Both the position numbers and the translations under genes were made by a program. The notes under the pieces are model-generated. The model did not search any database. It had not been told where the DNA came from and saw only the letters and a program-made list of their open reading frames with translations. From Planctomycetaceae bacterium (GTDB lineage: Bacteria; Planctomycetota; Planctomycetia; Planctomycetales; Planctomycetaceae): a DNA stretch of 64,000 nucleotides. The DNA lies in NCBI GenBank assembly GCA_019636285.1, contig JAHBXV010000016.1, forward strand, positions 1 through 64,000, written 5' to 3'. Every line of letters begins with the position of its first letter. The stretch's first letter is position 1. Positions 27,465-35,884 of this stretch are shown one piece after another.

Positions 27465-28817
27465 TTAGAACGTGAAGATGGCGTCGATCCCGAAGACCGT
27501 CTGGTTGAACAGATCGTCGTTGTTGGTGGGAGACCACATATGGCGGACTTCCGGACGAACGACGATGTTGTCGTGAGGCGTGACGTTCACACCGTACGTG
27601 AGGGTGTGGTAGCTGGTGCCGTCGGCCTTGTACCATTCGGCACGGACACCGGCCTTCAAGAGATCGTTGATCTGGTAGAAGGCGTAGTTGATCCAGCCCG
27701 TGCTGTCGCCGGCCGTGTAGCTGTTCGGATCGGCGAAGTCGGAGCCGAGGTCGGTTCCCAGGACGTCGAACTGAGTCGCCGTGCTGAACTTGTCGTTCCA
27801 CTGGGCCGTCAGGATGACGCTGTTCACGGCACCGTTGCCGCGCCAGCCGAGATCGCCGAACGTCGTGTAGTACGAGAAGTTGAAAATATCGTTGACGGCG
27901 TAGCTGAATCCGCCGAGGAAGTTGCTGCCGCCGTTAAACCGGTCGAAGCCGGTATCCCAGCCAGCGGTCCAACCGCCGTTGACGGTCAGCTTGTCGTTCA
28001 CCGTGTACGCGGCCAGCACGCCGGTGTGGGTGAACGGCTCGCTGTTCCAGAACGTCAACTGACGGCTGTAGAAGAAGTTGGTGGGCGCCATGACCCCTTC
28101 ATACCCGACCAGGGTATAGAAGTGACCGATCTTCACCGACAGATCGCCCACGGCGATTTCGCCGTATGCCTGGGGCAGGGCGATTTCATAGATCCCGTGG
28201 TCGAAGCCGTTCAGGTAATCCCACGTACCGGGATTGACGTTACCGAACGACTGGCCTTCGTTACCGTCGACACCGTACATGGCGTCGAACCGGAAACCCC
28301 AGTCAACCCCTTTGCTCCCGTCCGCCGTCTTCTGGACGTAGGCATAGAGCTGGTTCAGGTTGAACTTGTCCCATTCCTTCTGGTTCCGGAACGGGCCGTT
28401 GCCGGTGAACGAGCCATCAGGATTGTTCTGATAGCCCATGTCGATCCAGCCGCCCCAGTCGAAGCCGTCTTCTTCCGACAGCTTCCAAGGGCCTGTCTTG
28501 CAGCCATCGCCGCTGCCGCAGCCGAAGACCGCGTCGGGATTGCAGACGCTGTCGCAGGCCGAGGCCACCGGCACGCCGCAGGTCGGAGCGGGAGCGCAAG
28601 CCGGAGCGCAGCTGTGATTCAGCTCCGCCAGCTTCCGGGCCGCTTCTTCATAAATGTGATCGCAGCACTGGGCCGCGGGGGCGGCTGGCGTGCAAGCGGT
28701 CGGGGCCGGCATCGCGCAGGTCGGGTCCGCCGCCTGCAGCGAACTGCTCACCAGCATGCCGGCGGTGCCGAGCACCATGCCGAAGCCGGTGAATCGAAGT
28801 TTCCGCTGATTCCGCAT
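27465..28817 (-). CDS. BBP2-type beta-barrel porin with Cys-rich N-terminus
   Basis: 450 residues. Signal peptide of about 29 residues (ends SSSLQA before ADPTC). Residues ~30-107 contain 11 cysteines, including QCC, CAPAC and CDSVC, and a short helix EEAARKLAELN. From residue ~115 to the end the protein is beta-barrel-like (DWGGWIDMGYQNNPDG, FTHTGVLAAYTVNDKLTVNGGW) and ends FGIDAIFTF with a terminal Phe, the BAM recognition signature. This matches the planctomycete BBP2 porin family. An AGGAG site precedes ATG 28817 and a terminator follows. Probably an abundant outer-membrane porin. Confidence 0.9.
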   Translation of the reverse strand: MRNQRKLRFTGFGMVLGTAGMLVSSSLQAADPTCAMPAPTACTPAAPAAQCCDHIYEEAARKLAELNHSCAPACAPAPTCGVPVASACDSVCNPDAVFGCGSGDGCKTGPWKLSEEDGFDWGGWIDMGYQNNPDGSFTGNGPFRNQKEWDKFNLNQLYAYVQKTADGSKGVDWGFRFDAMYGVDGNEGQSFGNVNPGTWDYLNGFDHGIYEIALPQAYGEIAVGDLSVKIGHFYTLVGYEGVMAPTNFFYSRQLTFWNSEPFTHTGVLAAYTVNDKLTVNGGWTAGWDTGFDRFNGGSNFLGGFSYAVNDIFNFSYYTTFGDLGWRGNGAVNSVILTAQWNDKFSTATQFDVLGTDLGSDFADPNSYTAGDSTGWINYAFYQINDLLKAGVRAEWYKADGTSYHTLTYGVNVTPHDNIVVRPEVRHMWSPTNNDDLFNQTVFGIDAIFTF

Positions 28818-29313
28818 CTCTTACTCCTGATTCTGACTCGTCGATCCTATGACAAGACTTCCTGGATGCAGTCGAAATACCGACGAGGCGGCTGCTGCCG
28901 TCCGTTGCGATTCGGGAAATCTTCCCGGTTCGCTGTCCCCTCGACCGCGAACGCCATCCCCATACGGCCCGAGTTTGAAGCGCTTCCAGGCCATCAGGTC
29001 TTGTAGGCAACATCGGTCCCAACCTTACAACCTTCACACGATTTACGATCCGCCCGATTCAGCCCGAAACGCCCTCAAACAGGCCCAAATCCGCACACTT
29101 TCTCTTCCTTGCCGGACTGACACCCGAAGGCCGCGCCCTGCAATCGCGACTGGCGGATTCTGCCGCTCCACTCGACGAGACCGCGCCACAACCGCGCGAG
29201 TTCGCTCAAACCGCAAACTCAAGCACCCGGCGCGCGCAGCCCTTAGCCGCGACCCAACGGGGAGCGCTTCTTCTCTCCCCCCCGTCTTCCTCGACGGGCC
29301 CCGCTCGCGGGGC
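28818..29313. other. intergenic region with two short repeats
   Basis: 496 nt upstream of the porin gene and downstream of the response regulator. It must hold the porin promoter, which I cannot place. It contains TTAGCCGCGACCC copy 3 (29243-29268) and a GC hairpin GGCCCCG-CTCG-CGGGGCC (29297-29314) touching the response regulator's stop codon. Confidence 0.6.
29243..29268 (+). repeat. short dispersed repeat TTAGCCGCGACCC family, copy 3
   Basis: TTAGCCGCGACCC then AACGGGGAGCGCT; one base differs from copies 1 and 2. Confidence 0.8.
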
Positions 29314-29763
29314 CTACGCCCCCGGAACGATCAGATCCTGCTTCCAGTAACGGGACAGCGTCTGGATCAGGTCGAGAAACCGGGCAATATCGAACGGCTT
29401 GACGAGGTAGTCCTGCACGTCAAGCTTCTCGGCCTCGGCATGGTCCGACTCATCGGTCGAAGCCGTCATCACCACGATCGGCAGGTTGCGGTATTCATCA
29501 GACGCTCGCGTCCGCCGCAGCACTTCGCGTCCATCGATGGCCGGCAGTGTCAGGTCGAGCAGCATCAGGTCCGGCCGCGGCGCCTGCGCGAACTGCTTCT
29601 GGCGATGCAGAAAAGCCAGGGCCGATTCCCCATCCGCCAGCCACGTCAGGCGATGAACAATCCCCGTCCCTTTCATCGCCGCGATCGCGATCCGCGCGAA
29701 CGTCAGGCTGTCCTCGATGAACAGGATCTCCATCGGACGGCCGACGGTATTATCGGGGGTCAT
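29314..29763 (-). CDS. single-domain response regulator (Rcp1-like)
   Basis: 149 residues forming one REC domain and nothing else. Acidic pair E17-D18 (LFIEDS), phospho-acceptor D70 (LMLLDLTLP), T100 (VVMTAS) and K122 (YLVKPFD) are all present. The sequence style (HRLTWLADGESALAFLHRQ, AIDGREVLRRTRAS) is that of the Rcp1 phytochrome-response-regulator group. It would receive phosphate from an unlinked histidine kinase; no kinase is nearby. The start could also be ATG at residue 11. Confidence 0.92.
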   Translation of the reverse strand: MTPDNTVGRPMEILFIEDSLTFARIAIAAMKGTGIVHRLTWLADGESALAFLHRQKQFAQAPRPDLMLLDLTLPAIDGREVLRRTRASDEYRNLPIVVMTASTDESDHAEAEKLDVQDYLVKPFDIARFLDLIQTLSRYWKQDLIVPGA

Positions 29764-29912
29764 CGGCGTGCTCGCGTCGTCATCGGTTCCGAGGCCGTCA
29801 AACCGCGAGTCCTTCCCGCGTGGCCCTCTCTCATTCTAGTACGAGACCGCCACGCTTTCCGCCAGGATTGACCCACGAAGACCAGATTTCCCCGTTCACC
29901 ATTCTCCGTTCT

Positions 29913-30698
29913 TCACGCGACGCCACCAATGCGCGTGGGCTCATCCAACGCCCCTCGCAAAACGAATGACAACGCCTCCGCCAGATCCCCCGCTGGCAGT
30001 TTCGCCAACTCAATCAACCGCTCCCCATACCGCTCCTGCGGCCCCGGCGAAGCTCCCGCCCACGCAACAAGCCCCCGTCCGACGTCCCACGTCTCATCAT
30101 GGGGCGCGAGCCACGTCAGCGCGACGTCTCCACCACACCCCGCCGCGACAGCACTCATCCGCTCCCGCAACCCGGGATCCTCCGTGCCAACAATCGCAAC
30201 CGGCAGCGGCCGCTCCAGAAGTCGTTCCCGTTCCGCGCGAATGGTCGTCCGCCAGACGGGATGCCGCCATTCCGGAATCAATTCCGTCAGCGGATCGAGC
30301 ACGAACCGGCGATAGCCCAGTCCCGGATGCGGCAGCGTCAACCGCTCACTCTGAACGACCATTTCGCCCAGAAACACCACATCCAGATCGATCGGCCGCG
30401 CCCCCCACCGCGTCCCCCGATCCCGCCCGAACGAATCTTCCAACCGCTGCAACTCATCCAGCAACTCCAGCGGAGCCAGCGATGTCTCCAGCATCGCCGC
30501 CGAGTTGACGTAACCGCCCCCCGCCGCGCTCCCCACGGCAACAGTCCGGTAGCATGGCGCCAGCCGCACGCTCCCACATCCCGGCAACCGCCCAAGCCGC
30601 TCAGCCGCCCGCCGAAAATGCCCCGGCACATCCCCCAGGTTCCCCCCCAAGGCAAGCACCGCCGTACGAACATCAGACCGAACATCTTCGGAACTCAA
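29913..30698 (-). CDS. folK: FolK (HPPK) with a C-terminal extension
   Basis: 261 residues from TTG 30698, which has AGAGG 6 nt upstream; the frame is open 39 codons further, but that part overlaps a dispersed repeat, so it is not counted. Residues ~10-155 are 6-hydroxymethyl-7,8-dihydropterin pyrophosphokinase: AVLALGGNLGD, YVNSAAMLETSL, ELQRLEDSFGRDRGTRWGARPIDLDVVFLG and HPGLGYRRFVLDPL. This is a folate-synthesis step. The last ~100 residues (VAIVGTEDPGLRERMSAVAAGC.. to LRGALDEPTRIGGVA) are not part of normal HPPK and are unrecognised. Confidence 0.88.
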   Translation of the reverse strand: MSSEDVRSDVRTAVLALGGNLGDVPGHFRRAAERLGRLPGCGSVRLAPCYRTVAVGSAAGGGYVNSAAMLETSLAPLELLDELQRLEDSFGRDRGTRWGARPIDLDVVFLGEMVVQSERLTLPHPGLGYRRFVLDPLTELIPEWRHPVWRTTIRAERERLLERPLPVAIVGTEDPGLRERMSAVAAGCGGDVALTWLAPHDETWDVGRGLVAWAGASPGPQERYGERLIELAKLPAGDLAEALSFVLRGALDEPTRIGGVA

Positions 30699-31016
30699 TC
30701 TCGTCCTCTCATCGCAACGCAGAACTTCACCCTCGGCAACTAGCCGCGCCCCAACGGGAAGCGCTCGCCTTCCGCTCCCATCACCCTCTTTTTTCCCTCC
30801 CCAACCACCAACCACGACCCACCAACCACTCTCTTTCCATCCCCCCTCCCCGCGTCCCCCTCTCTCTCTTCCTCCCCCTCTTAACCCTCAACCATAAACC
30901 CTCAACCATCGACCACCCCGTCCTTTGCCGCCCACCCACGATATGCTATTCCTCGTTCTCTTTCCGGCTCTCCGCTCTCGGCATTCCGCTTTCCGCTCGC
31001 TCTGTCAGGGAACCCC
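30699..31016. other. pyrimidine-rich intergenic region
   Basis: 318 nt between folK and the sigma factor gene. Holds TTAGCC-family copy 4 (30741-30765), long C/T-rich runs around 30790-30880, and AACCCTCAACCATAAACCC-type simple repeats at 30882-30917. No gene. Confidence 0.6.
30741..30765 (+). repeat. short dispersed repeat TTAGCCGCGACCC family, copy 4
   Basis: TAGCCGCGCCCC then AACGGGAAGCGCT. The A-to-C and G-to-A changes are shared with copy 5 at 37874, suggesting a subfamily. Confidence 0.75.
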
Positions 31017-31643
31017 GTGACCGATTCCTTCTTCCTCAGTCGCCTCGAACGAGCCCGGCAAGGCAACCCCGCCGCGCGAGACGAGCTCTTCACCGCCTGT
31101 CGCAGCTACCTGGCCCTGCTCGCCCGCGGCCAGATGGAGCGCCGCCTGCAACGCAAGGTCGATGCCTCCGACCTCGTCCAACAAACCCTCATGGACGCCC
31201 ACCGCGACTTCGACCGCTTCGCCGGACGCAGCGAAGGAGAATGGCGGGCTTGGCTCAAACAGATGCTCCGCCACAACGCGGGCGACGAGTTCCGCCGCTT
31301 CGGCGGCCAGCGCCGCGCCGCCCATCGCGAAGTCTCCTTCCAGCAGACAGCCAGTGACGACTCCGCCCGCAACTGGGAACTCCCCGACAGCCTCGGCACC
31401 CCCAGTCAGTTCGTCGCCGCCCGCGAAGAACAACTCCTCCTCGCCAAGGCCATGGAAGAGCTCTCCGAAGACCACCGCGAAGTCATCTTCCTCCGCAACA
31501 TGCAGAAACTCCCCTTCGACGAAGTCGCCGCCCAGATGGGCCGTTCACGCCCCGCCGTGCAAATGCTCTGGATGCGCGCCCTCAGCCGCCTCAAAGAACT
31601 CCTCGCCCGCGAATCCCCCTGGCGAGACTCCCACAACGACTGA
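31017..31643 (+). CDS. ECF-type RNA polymerase sigma factor
   Basis: 208 residues from a GTG start. Region 2 is VDASDLVQQTLMDAHRDFDRF and EGEWRAWLKQMLRHNAGDE; region 4 is LSEDHREVIFLRNMQKLPFDEVAAQMGRS with SRLKELL as the end of the HTH. This is the planctomycete ECF type that lies next to a Ser/Thr kinase; here the kinase gene starts 42 nt after the stop codon. No anti-sigma factor gene is present, so control is probably through the kinase. Target promoters unknown. Confidence 0.93.
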   Translation: MTDSFFLSRLERARQGNPAARDELFTACRSYLALLARGQMERRLQRKVDASDLVQQTLMDAHRDFDRFAGRSEGEWRAWLKQMLRHNAGDEFRRFGGQRRAAHREVSFQQTASDDSARNWELPDSLGTPSQFVAAREEQLLLAKAMEELSEDHREVIFLRNMQKLPFDEVAAQMGRSRPAVQMLWMRALSRLKELLARESPWRDSHND

Positions 31644-31685
31644 CAATTCACCCTCTCCACATTCTACATGGCTTGAACGCCTCTT

Positions 31686-33362
31686 ATGATCGACGATCAA
31701 CCCCTCTCCGACGACGACTCGCGAATACTCGCGCGTTTGCAGTCCTTGCAGGAAGCCCTCGAACGCGGCGACGGCCCCCGCTGCCGCGAACTCGTCGACA
31801 GGTATCCCGAACTCGCCCCCTTCGCCGGTTGCCTCGAACTCCTCGCCGAGTTCTCCCGCGAAATCGATTCCCCGACCGAGGGCGACGACTCCGACGTCAC
31901 CGTCCTCGGCCACTTCCCATCAAGTCCTACCTCGGCCAACTTTGCAGATGACTCGCGCTTGTTCGGCCGTTACGACCTCCTCGACGAACTCGGCCGCGGT
32001 GCCATGGGCGTCGTCTACCGTGCCCGCCATCGCGACCTCAACCGCCTCGTCGCCGTCAAAATGATCTCCTCCGGCCAGCTCGCCGGGCGCGATCTCGTAG
32101 ACCGCTTCTATCAGGAAGCTCGCGCCGCCGCTCGCCTGCGGCATCCCCACATCGTCGGCATTCACGACATCGGCGAAGTCTCCGGCCAGCACTACTTCGC
32201 GATGGACTTCGTCGCCGGCAAATCGCTCGCCGAGCACCTGCGGCAAAACGGGCTCCTCCATCCCGAGCAGGCCGCGAACCTCCTCGCCACGATCGCCGAA
32301 GCCGTCCATTACCTGCACGCACAGGGCATCGTCCATCGCGACCTTAAGCCCGCCAACATTCTGCTCGACGATCAATTCGCACCCTATGTCGCCGACTTCG
32401 GCCTCGCGAAAGTCTTCGAGGCCGGCAGCGTGCAGACCCGCACCGGAGCCATAGTCGGCACCCCCAGCTACATGTCCCCCGAACAGGCCGCCGGACGCAC
32501 CGATCGCGTCTCACCCCGCAGCGACGTCTACAGCCTCGGCGCCATCCTCTACGAACTCATCACCGGCCGGCCACCCTTCCGCGAACCCACCTGGACCGAA
32601 ACCGTCATTCAGGTCCTCGAAGGCGAGCCCATCCGCCCCACCCGAATCCACGCCACCGTTCCCCTCCCACTCGAACGCATCTGCCTCAAGGCTCTCGAAA
32701 AAGACCCCGAGCGTCGTTATGCGTCCGCCGCCGATCTCGCTGCCGATTTGAAGCGTTTCCTCCAGAACGAACCGGTCGACGCCTCCTCGGGCGGCGTCTG
32801 GCATCAGGTCGTTCGCTGGGCACGCCGCCAACCCGCGCTCGCCTGTCACTGGGGAGCCATCGCGATCGCCGCTCTCATCATCCAGATCCATGGTTGGCTC
32901 TTCCCCGAAGACGCCGGCAACTACCGCCTCATCGAAATCCTCCTCGCCGGTTGGGCTCTCCTGAGCGGCGGCTGGCAATGGCTCGCCAATCGCGACCGCA
33001 CCGAAGACCTCGGCAAAGCGGGTTTCCTCGTCACCGACGTCGCCATCGTCACCGCGTTCTTTCCGCTGGCCTCTGGCCCCCCCGGCACGCTTCAGGTCTT
33101 GTTCCCACTCCTCATCGCCGCCTCCGGCCTCTGGTTCCAGACACGACTCGTCTGGCTCACAACAGCCGCCTCGATCGTCGGAACGCTGTTCGGAGCCACC
33201 TTCATGCCCGCGCTCCGCACCCCCTGGCATTATCCCCTCATCGTCGTGACAGTCCTCTTCGTCACCGGCCTCGCCGTCACTCATCAGGTCGATCGCGTCC
33301 GCGCCCTCAGCCGCTTCTACGACCGCCGCCCCGGCCTCGAATCAAAACGGGGGATGCGTTGA
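31686..33362 (+). CDS. transmembrane Ser/Thr protein kinase
   Basis: 558 residues. An acidic N-terminal ~90 residues is followed by a complete Hanks-type kinase domain (~95-360): GRGAMGVVYRA loop, K125 (VAVKMIS), HRDLKPANILL (D219), DFGLA (D237), and GTPSYMSPEQAAGRTD. The C-terminal ~170 residues hold about six membrane helices (AIAIAALIIQIHGWLF to YPLIVVTVLFVTGLAVTH) and end in a short basic tail. It forms a pair with the ECF sigma factor directly upstream, a recurrent planctomycete signalling module. Confidence 0.94.
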   Translation: MIDDQPLSDDDSRILARLQSLQEALERGDGPRCRELVDRYPELAPFAGCLELLAEFSREIDSPTEGDDSDVTVLGHFPSSPTSANFADDSRLFGRYDLLDELGRGAMGVVYRARHRDLNRLVAVKMISSGQLAGRDLVDRFYQEARAAARLRHPHIVGIHDIGEVSGQHYFAMDFVAGKSLAEHLRQNGLLHPEQAANLLATIAEAVHYLHAQGIVHRDLKPANILLDDQFAPYVADFGLAKVFEAGSVQTRTGAIVGTPSYMSPEQAAGRTDRVSPRSDVYSLGAILYELITGRPPFREPTWTETVIQVLEGEPIRPTRIHATVPLPLERICLKALEKDPERRYASAADLAADLKRFLQNEPVDASSGGVWHQVVRWARRQPALACHWGAIAIAALIIQIHGWLFPEDAGNYRLIEILLAGWALLSGGWQWLANRDRTEDLGKAGFLVTDVAIVTAFFPLASGPPGTLQVLFPLLIAASGLWFQTRLVWLTTAASIVGTLFGATFMPALRTPWHYPLIVVTVLFVTGLAVTHQVDRVRALSRFYDRRPGLESKRGMR

Positions 33363-33461
33363 TGGTTGATGGTCGAAGGTTGATGGTTAACAATTAACGG
33401 CCAACCGGGGGTGGTGCTCTCTTCTCGACCATCAACCATCGACCTTCAACCATCAACCAGG
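33360..33461. repeat. palindromic array of GTTGATGG/CCATCAAC units
   Basis: Left arm: GTTGATGGTTGATGGTCGAA and on to 33394. Right arm: ACCATCAACCATCGACC from 33427 to 33461. The arms are largely complementary and enclose ~32 nt. Same-type simple repeats occur at 5826, 15775, 27354, 30882, 35243 and 37204. Confidence 0.7.
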
Positions 33462-33469
33462 CCCCGCCA

Positions 33470-34867
33470 ATGCCCTCCCACCAACTCGCCGCGACTTCTG
33501 CTCAGCGCCCCGTCTCGCGACGCGATCTCTTGAAATACGGCCTCGGCAGCGCCGCCGCGCTGGCAACCGGGTTGTGGCGGCCGCCGCGACTCTCGGCCGC
33601 CGAGTCTTCCAAGTGGCTCACTATCGAGTCGATCGATCGCACCACTTGCGAGCTTCCCTATCGCGAAGTCCCCGCCCGCGCGATGGCCCGCGAACTGCCG
33701 CACTGGAAGTACGTCGAAGTCTTCGAGGTGAAACTCAAGTCCGGTCATACCGGCCTCGGCGAAACGCTCCTCTATTACACTTGGGGCGTCTCCAGCGATG
33801 ACGACGTCGCCCGCGCGCTCGGCCAGAACGCCGCCGCCCTGATGTGGGACGACTCTCTCGGAGCCGGCTTGCAGATGGCTCTCTTCGATGCCGTCGGCCG
33901 CGCGCTCGATCTTCCCGTCCATGCCTTGCTGGGGAAACAACGTCACGCCACCACGCCGCTGTCCTGGTGGAACATCGACATGCCCCCCGAGGACATGGCC
34001 ACCGAATGTAAAACGGCTCTCGACGCGGGCTACATGTCGTTCAAAACCAAGGGCCGACCCTGGTTCGACCTCTGGAAGCAGATCGATCTCGCCATCAAAG
34101 TCGTCCCCGAGTCGTTCAAGATCGATATGGACTTCAACGACACGCTCCTCGACGCCGAGCGCGCGATCCCCATCCTCCTGGAACTCGACAAGATCCCCCA
34201 GGTCGACATCTGGGAGACGCCCATTCCGCAAAAAGACTTAAAGGGCAATCGCCGCATTCGGGAATCCGTCCTGGCGAAAGTCGCCATGCACTACGGCAGC
34301 CCAGACCCGTGGGAAACCCTGCGGGCCGGCGCCTGCGACGGCTTCGTGGTGGGCGGCGGTGCCTCGCGATTGATGAAGACAGGGGCCGTCTGCGCGATGG
34401 CCGGCACCCCCTTCTGGCTGCAACTCGTCGGCTCGCCAATCACGGCGGCCTTCTCGCTCCACTTCGGCGGCGTGCTCGAACTGGCAACCTGGCCAGGCGT
34501 CAATTGTCATCAGCTCTACATCGACAACCTGCTCACCGCCCCCATCGTGGTGAAAGACGGCTTCGCCCAGGTGCCCGACGGTCCCGGCCTCGGCTACGAA
34601 TTGAACCGCGACGTCCTGGAGAAACGAAAGGTTCCCAAACCCGCTTCCCGTCCCGATCCGCAGCGCCTCCTCGAAACCACCTGGCCCGACGGTCGCGTGA
34701 TGTACGTCGCCAGCAACGAAACGGTCAACTTCATGCTCAACCGCGCCATCGCCGCCGAAATGCCCTACTTCGAAAAAGGCGTCAACACCCGCCTCGTCCC
34801 CAACGACGGCTCCACCAAATACCGCGACCTGGTCAAAAAATCCCGCAACCAGCCCTACTTCCCCTAG
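33470..34867 (+). CDS. Tat-exported mandelate racemase/muconate lactonizing enzyme-like protein
   Basis: 465 residues. Tat signal VSRRDLLKYGLG (16-27). The enolase-superfamily barrel shows the KxK base (FKTKGRP), first metal ligand in KIDMDFND, second in VDIWETPIP, and the capping N-domain (YVEVFEVKLKSGHTGLGE). The region expected to carry the third acid and the opposite base reads VAMHYGSPDPWETLRAG and is not an obvious match, so catalysis may differ from known MLE enzymes. Export to the periplasm is unusual for the superfamily but recurrent in planctomycetes. Acid-sugar substrate likely, not determined. Confidence 0.87.
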   Translation: MPSHQLAATSAQRPVSRRDLLKYGLGSAAALATGLWRPPRLSAAESSKWLTIESIDRTTCELPYREVPARAMARELPHWKYVEVFEVKLKSGHTGLGETLLYYTWGVSSDDDVARALGQNAAALMWDDSLGAGLQMALFDAVGRALDLPVHALLGKQRHATTPLSWWNIDMPPEDMATECKTALDAGYMSFKTKGRPWFDLWKQIDLAIKVVPESFKIDMDFNDTLLDAERAIPILLELDKIPQVDIWETPIPQKDLKGNRRIRESVLAKVAMHYGSPDPWETLRAGACDGFVVGGGASRLMKTGAVCAMAGTPFWLQLVGSPITAAFSLHFGGVLELATWPGVNCHQLYIDNLLTAPIVVKDGFAQVPDGPGLGYELNRDVLEKRKVPKPASRPDPQRLLETTWPDGRVMYVASNETVNFMLNRAIAAEMPYFEKGVNTRLVPNDGSTKYRDLVKKSRNQPYFP

Positions 34868-35282
34868 CGCTGAGCGCGGGCGAAATGTTCGCGTCCCAAT
34901 GGCTGTTCGCGTGCCGCTGAATCCTCGTGTGCCACTGGCTCCGCCAGTGCGTCTTTAGCGTTTGCCTGCACGTGTTCCCAGGCTCCGCCTGGGAACACTA
35001 CTCCCCGAGGCTCTGCCTCGTTCTAGGCCAAGCAAGACGAATCCCGAGAACGAGAAAGCAAACGGCCCCGTCTTGCCAACCACCCCTTACTCCCACCGAT
35101 GCCGAAGGCATCGCAGACGGTAGCCGTGGGTCGCCGAAGGCGCACCCACGGTCCGGGCCCGCGTCCTGAATACGACCCCTGAAGGGGGTCGCAGAGAATC
35201 TTTGACGTGGTTCTCTGTCAGCGTTAATAGACGGGCCGTCCCCGTCTCACTAACCACCAACCACGACCCACCAACCACCCAA
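34868..35282. repeat. cluster of different hairpin repeats
   Basis: 415 nt without a gene. In order: CACTGGC-TCC-GCCAGTG (34933-34949, copy 2 of that family), TTCCCAGGC-TCC-GCCTGGGAA (~34977-34997), CCGAGGC-TCT-GCCTCG, GGTAGCCGTGGGTCGCC with GGCGCACCCACGG (~35119-35150), CGACCCCTGAAGGGGGTCG (~35172-35190), and ACTAACCACCAACCACGACC repeats to 35282. The same set occurs in a looser form at 27132-27384. Confidence 0.75.
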
Positions 35283-35783
35283 CTACTTCGTCACCACCTT
35301 CAGCTCCAACGTCTCCACCCCCGTCGCGGGCACCTCCACGACGAGATCGGTCTGGAGTGGGTCCGTATACTTCCTCGGCACCGCCAGCTTGACCTGCCCC
35401 ATGGCAATAAACTGGTCCAGGTCCATGCCGGCATCGGCGTCGGCCTGCGTCAGGTTAAACGGCGAACCGTCCGGCTTGGTGTAGTACTGCACGGTCACAC
35501 GATAGCGACCGGGAACCGCTCCTGGCTGACCATTGGTGGTCACCTCAAATCCGCCGCCCTCATCCGTCGCGGCCGCGGCTCCCATCCCCTGGCTTGCTTC
35601 TGGCGAGAAGAAAAGCCGCGCTCCGGTCAGCGGAGAGCCGTCGATCGTTGCCATCCCCTTGGCGACAACCGTCTCCGGTGCGTCCGAGGCAGCGCCCCCG
35701 CACCCAGCGACAGCCGAACAAATACCAACTAGGAACAGAACCTGACCCAAGGAAATCTTTGAAACAGAGTTCAAGAGATGCAT
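35283..35783 (-). CDS. small transthyretin-like lipoprotein, second cassette
   Basis: 166 residues from ATG 35783 (GAGG upstream). Lipoprotein signal LFLVGICSAVAGCGG (lipobox VAGC). The mature domain contains GMATIDGSPLTGARLFFSPEAS and GRYRVTVQYYTKPDG, the same beta-sandwich plan as 397-858 and 37230-37697. It follows the DUF1559 gene at 36865-35885 on the same strand, about 100 nt downstream. Confidence 0.87.
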   Translation of the reverse strand: MHLLNSVSKISLGQVLFLVGICSAVAGCGGAASDAPETVVAKGMATIDGSPLTGARLFFSPEASQGMGAAAATDEGGGFEVTTNGQPGAVPGRYRVTVQYYTKPDGSPFNLTQADADAGMDLDQFIAMGQVKLAVPRKYTDPLQTDLVVEVPATGVETLELKVVTK

Positions 35784-35884
35784 TCTGACTCGATCCTCGA
35801 TCACTAAACAATCAATGACTTACGATGCGGGCAAAACTTACCGCTCACGCGGACAACGGGCCGCCAATCGTCCGAAGAGGTTGC

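Noticed and set aside
27540-29006. 488-codon plus-strand frame opposite the porin
   Set aside because: Shadow of the porin gene, extending through its promoter region.
33360-33461. CRISPR array
   Set aside because: Units are 7-8 nt, palindromic in layout and without spacers of constant length.
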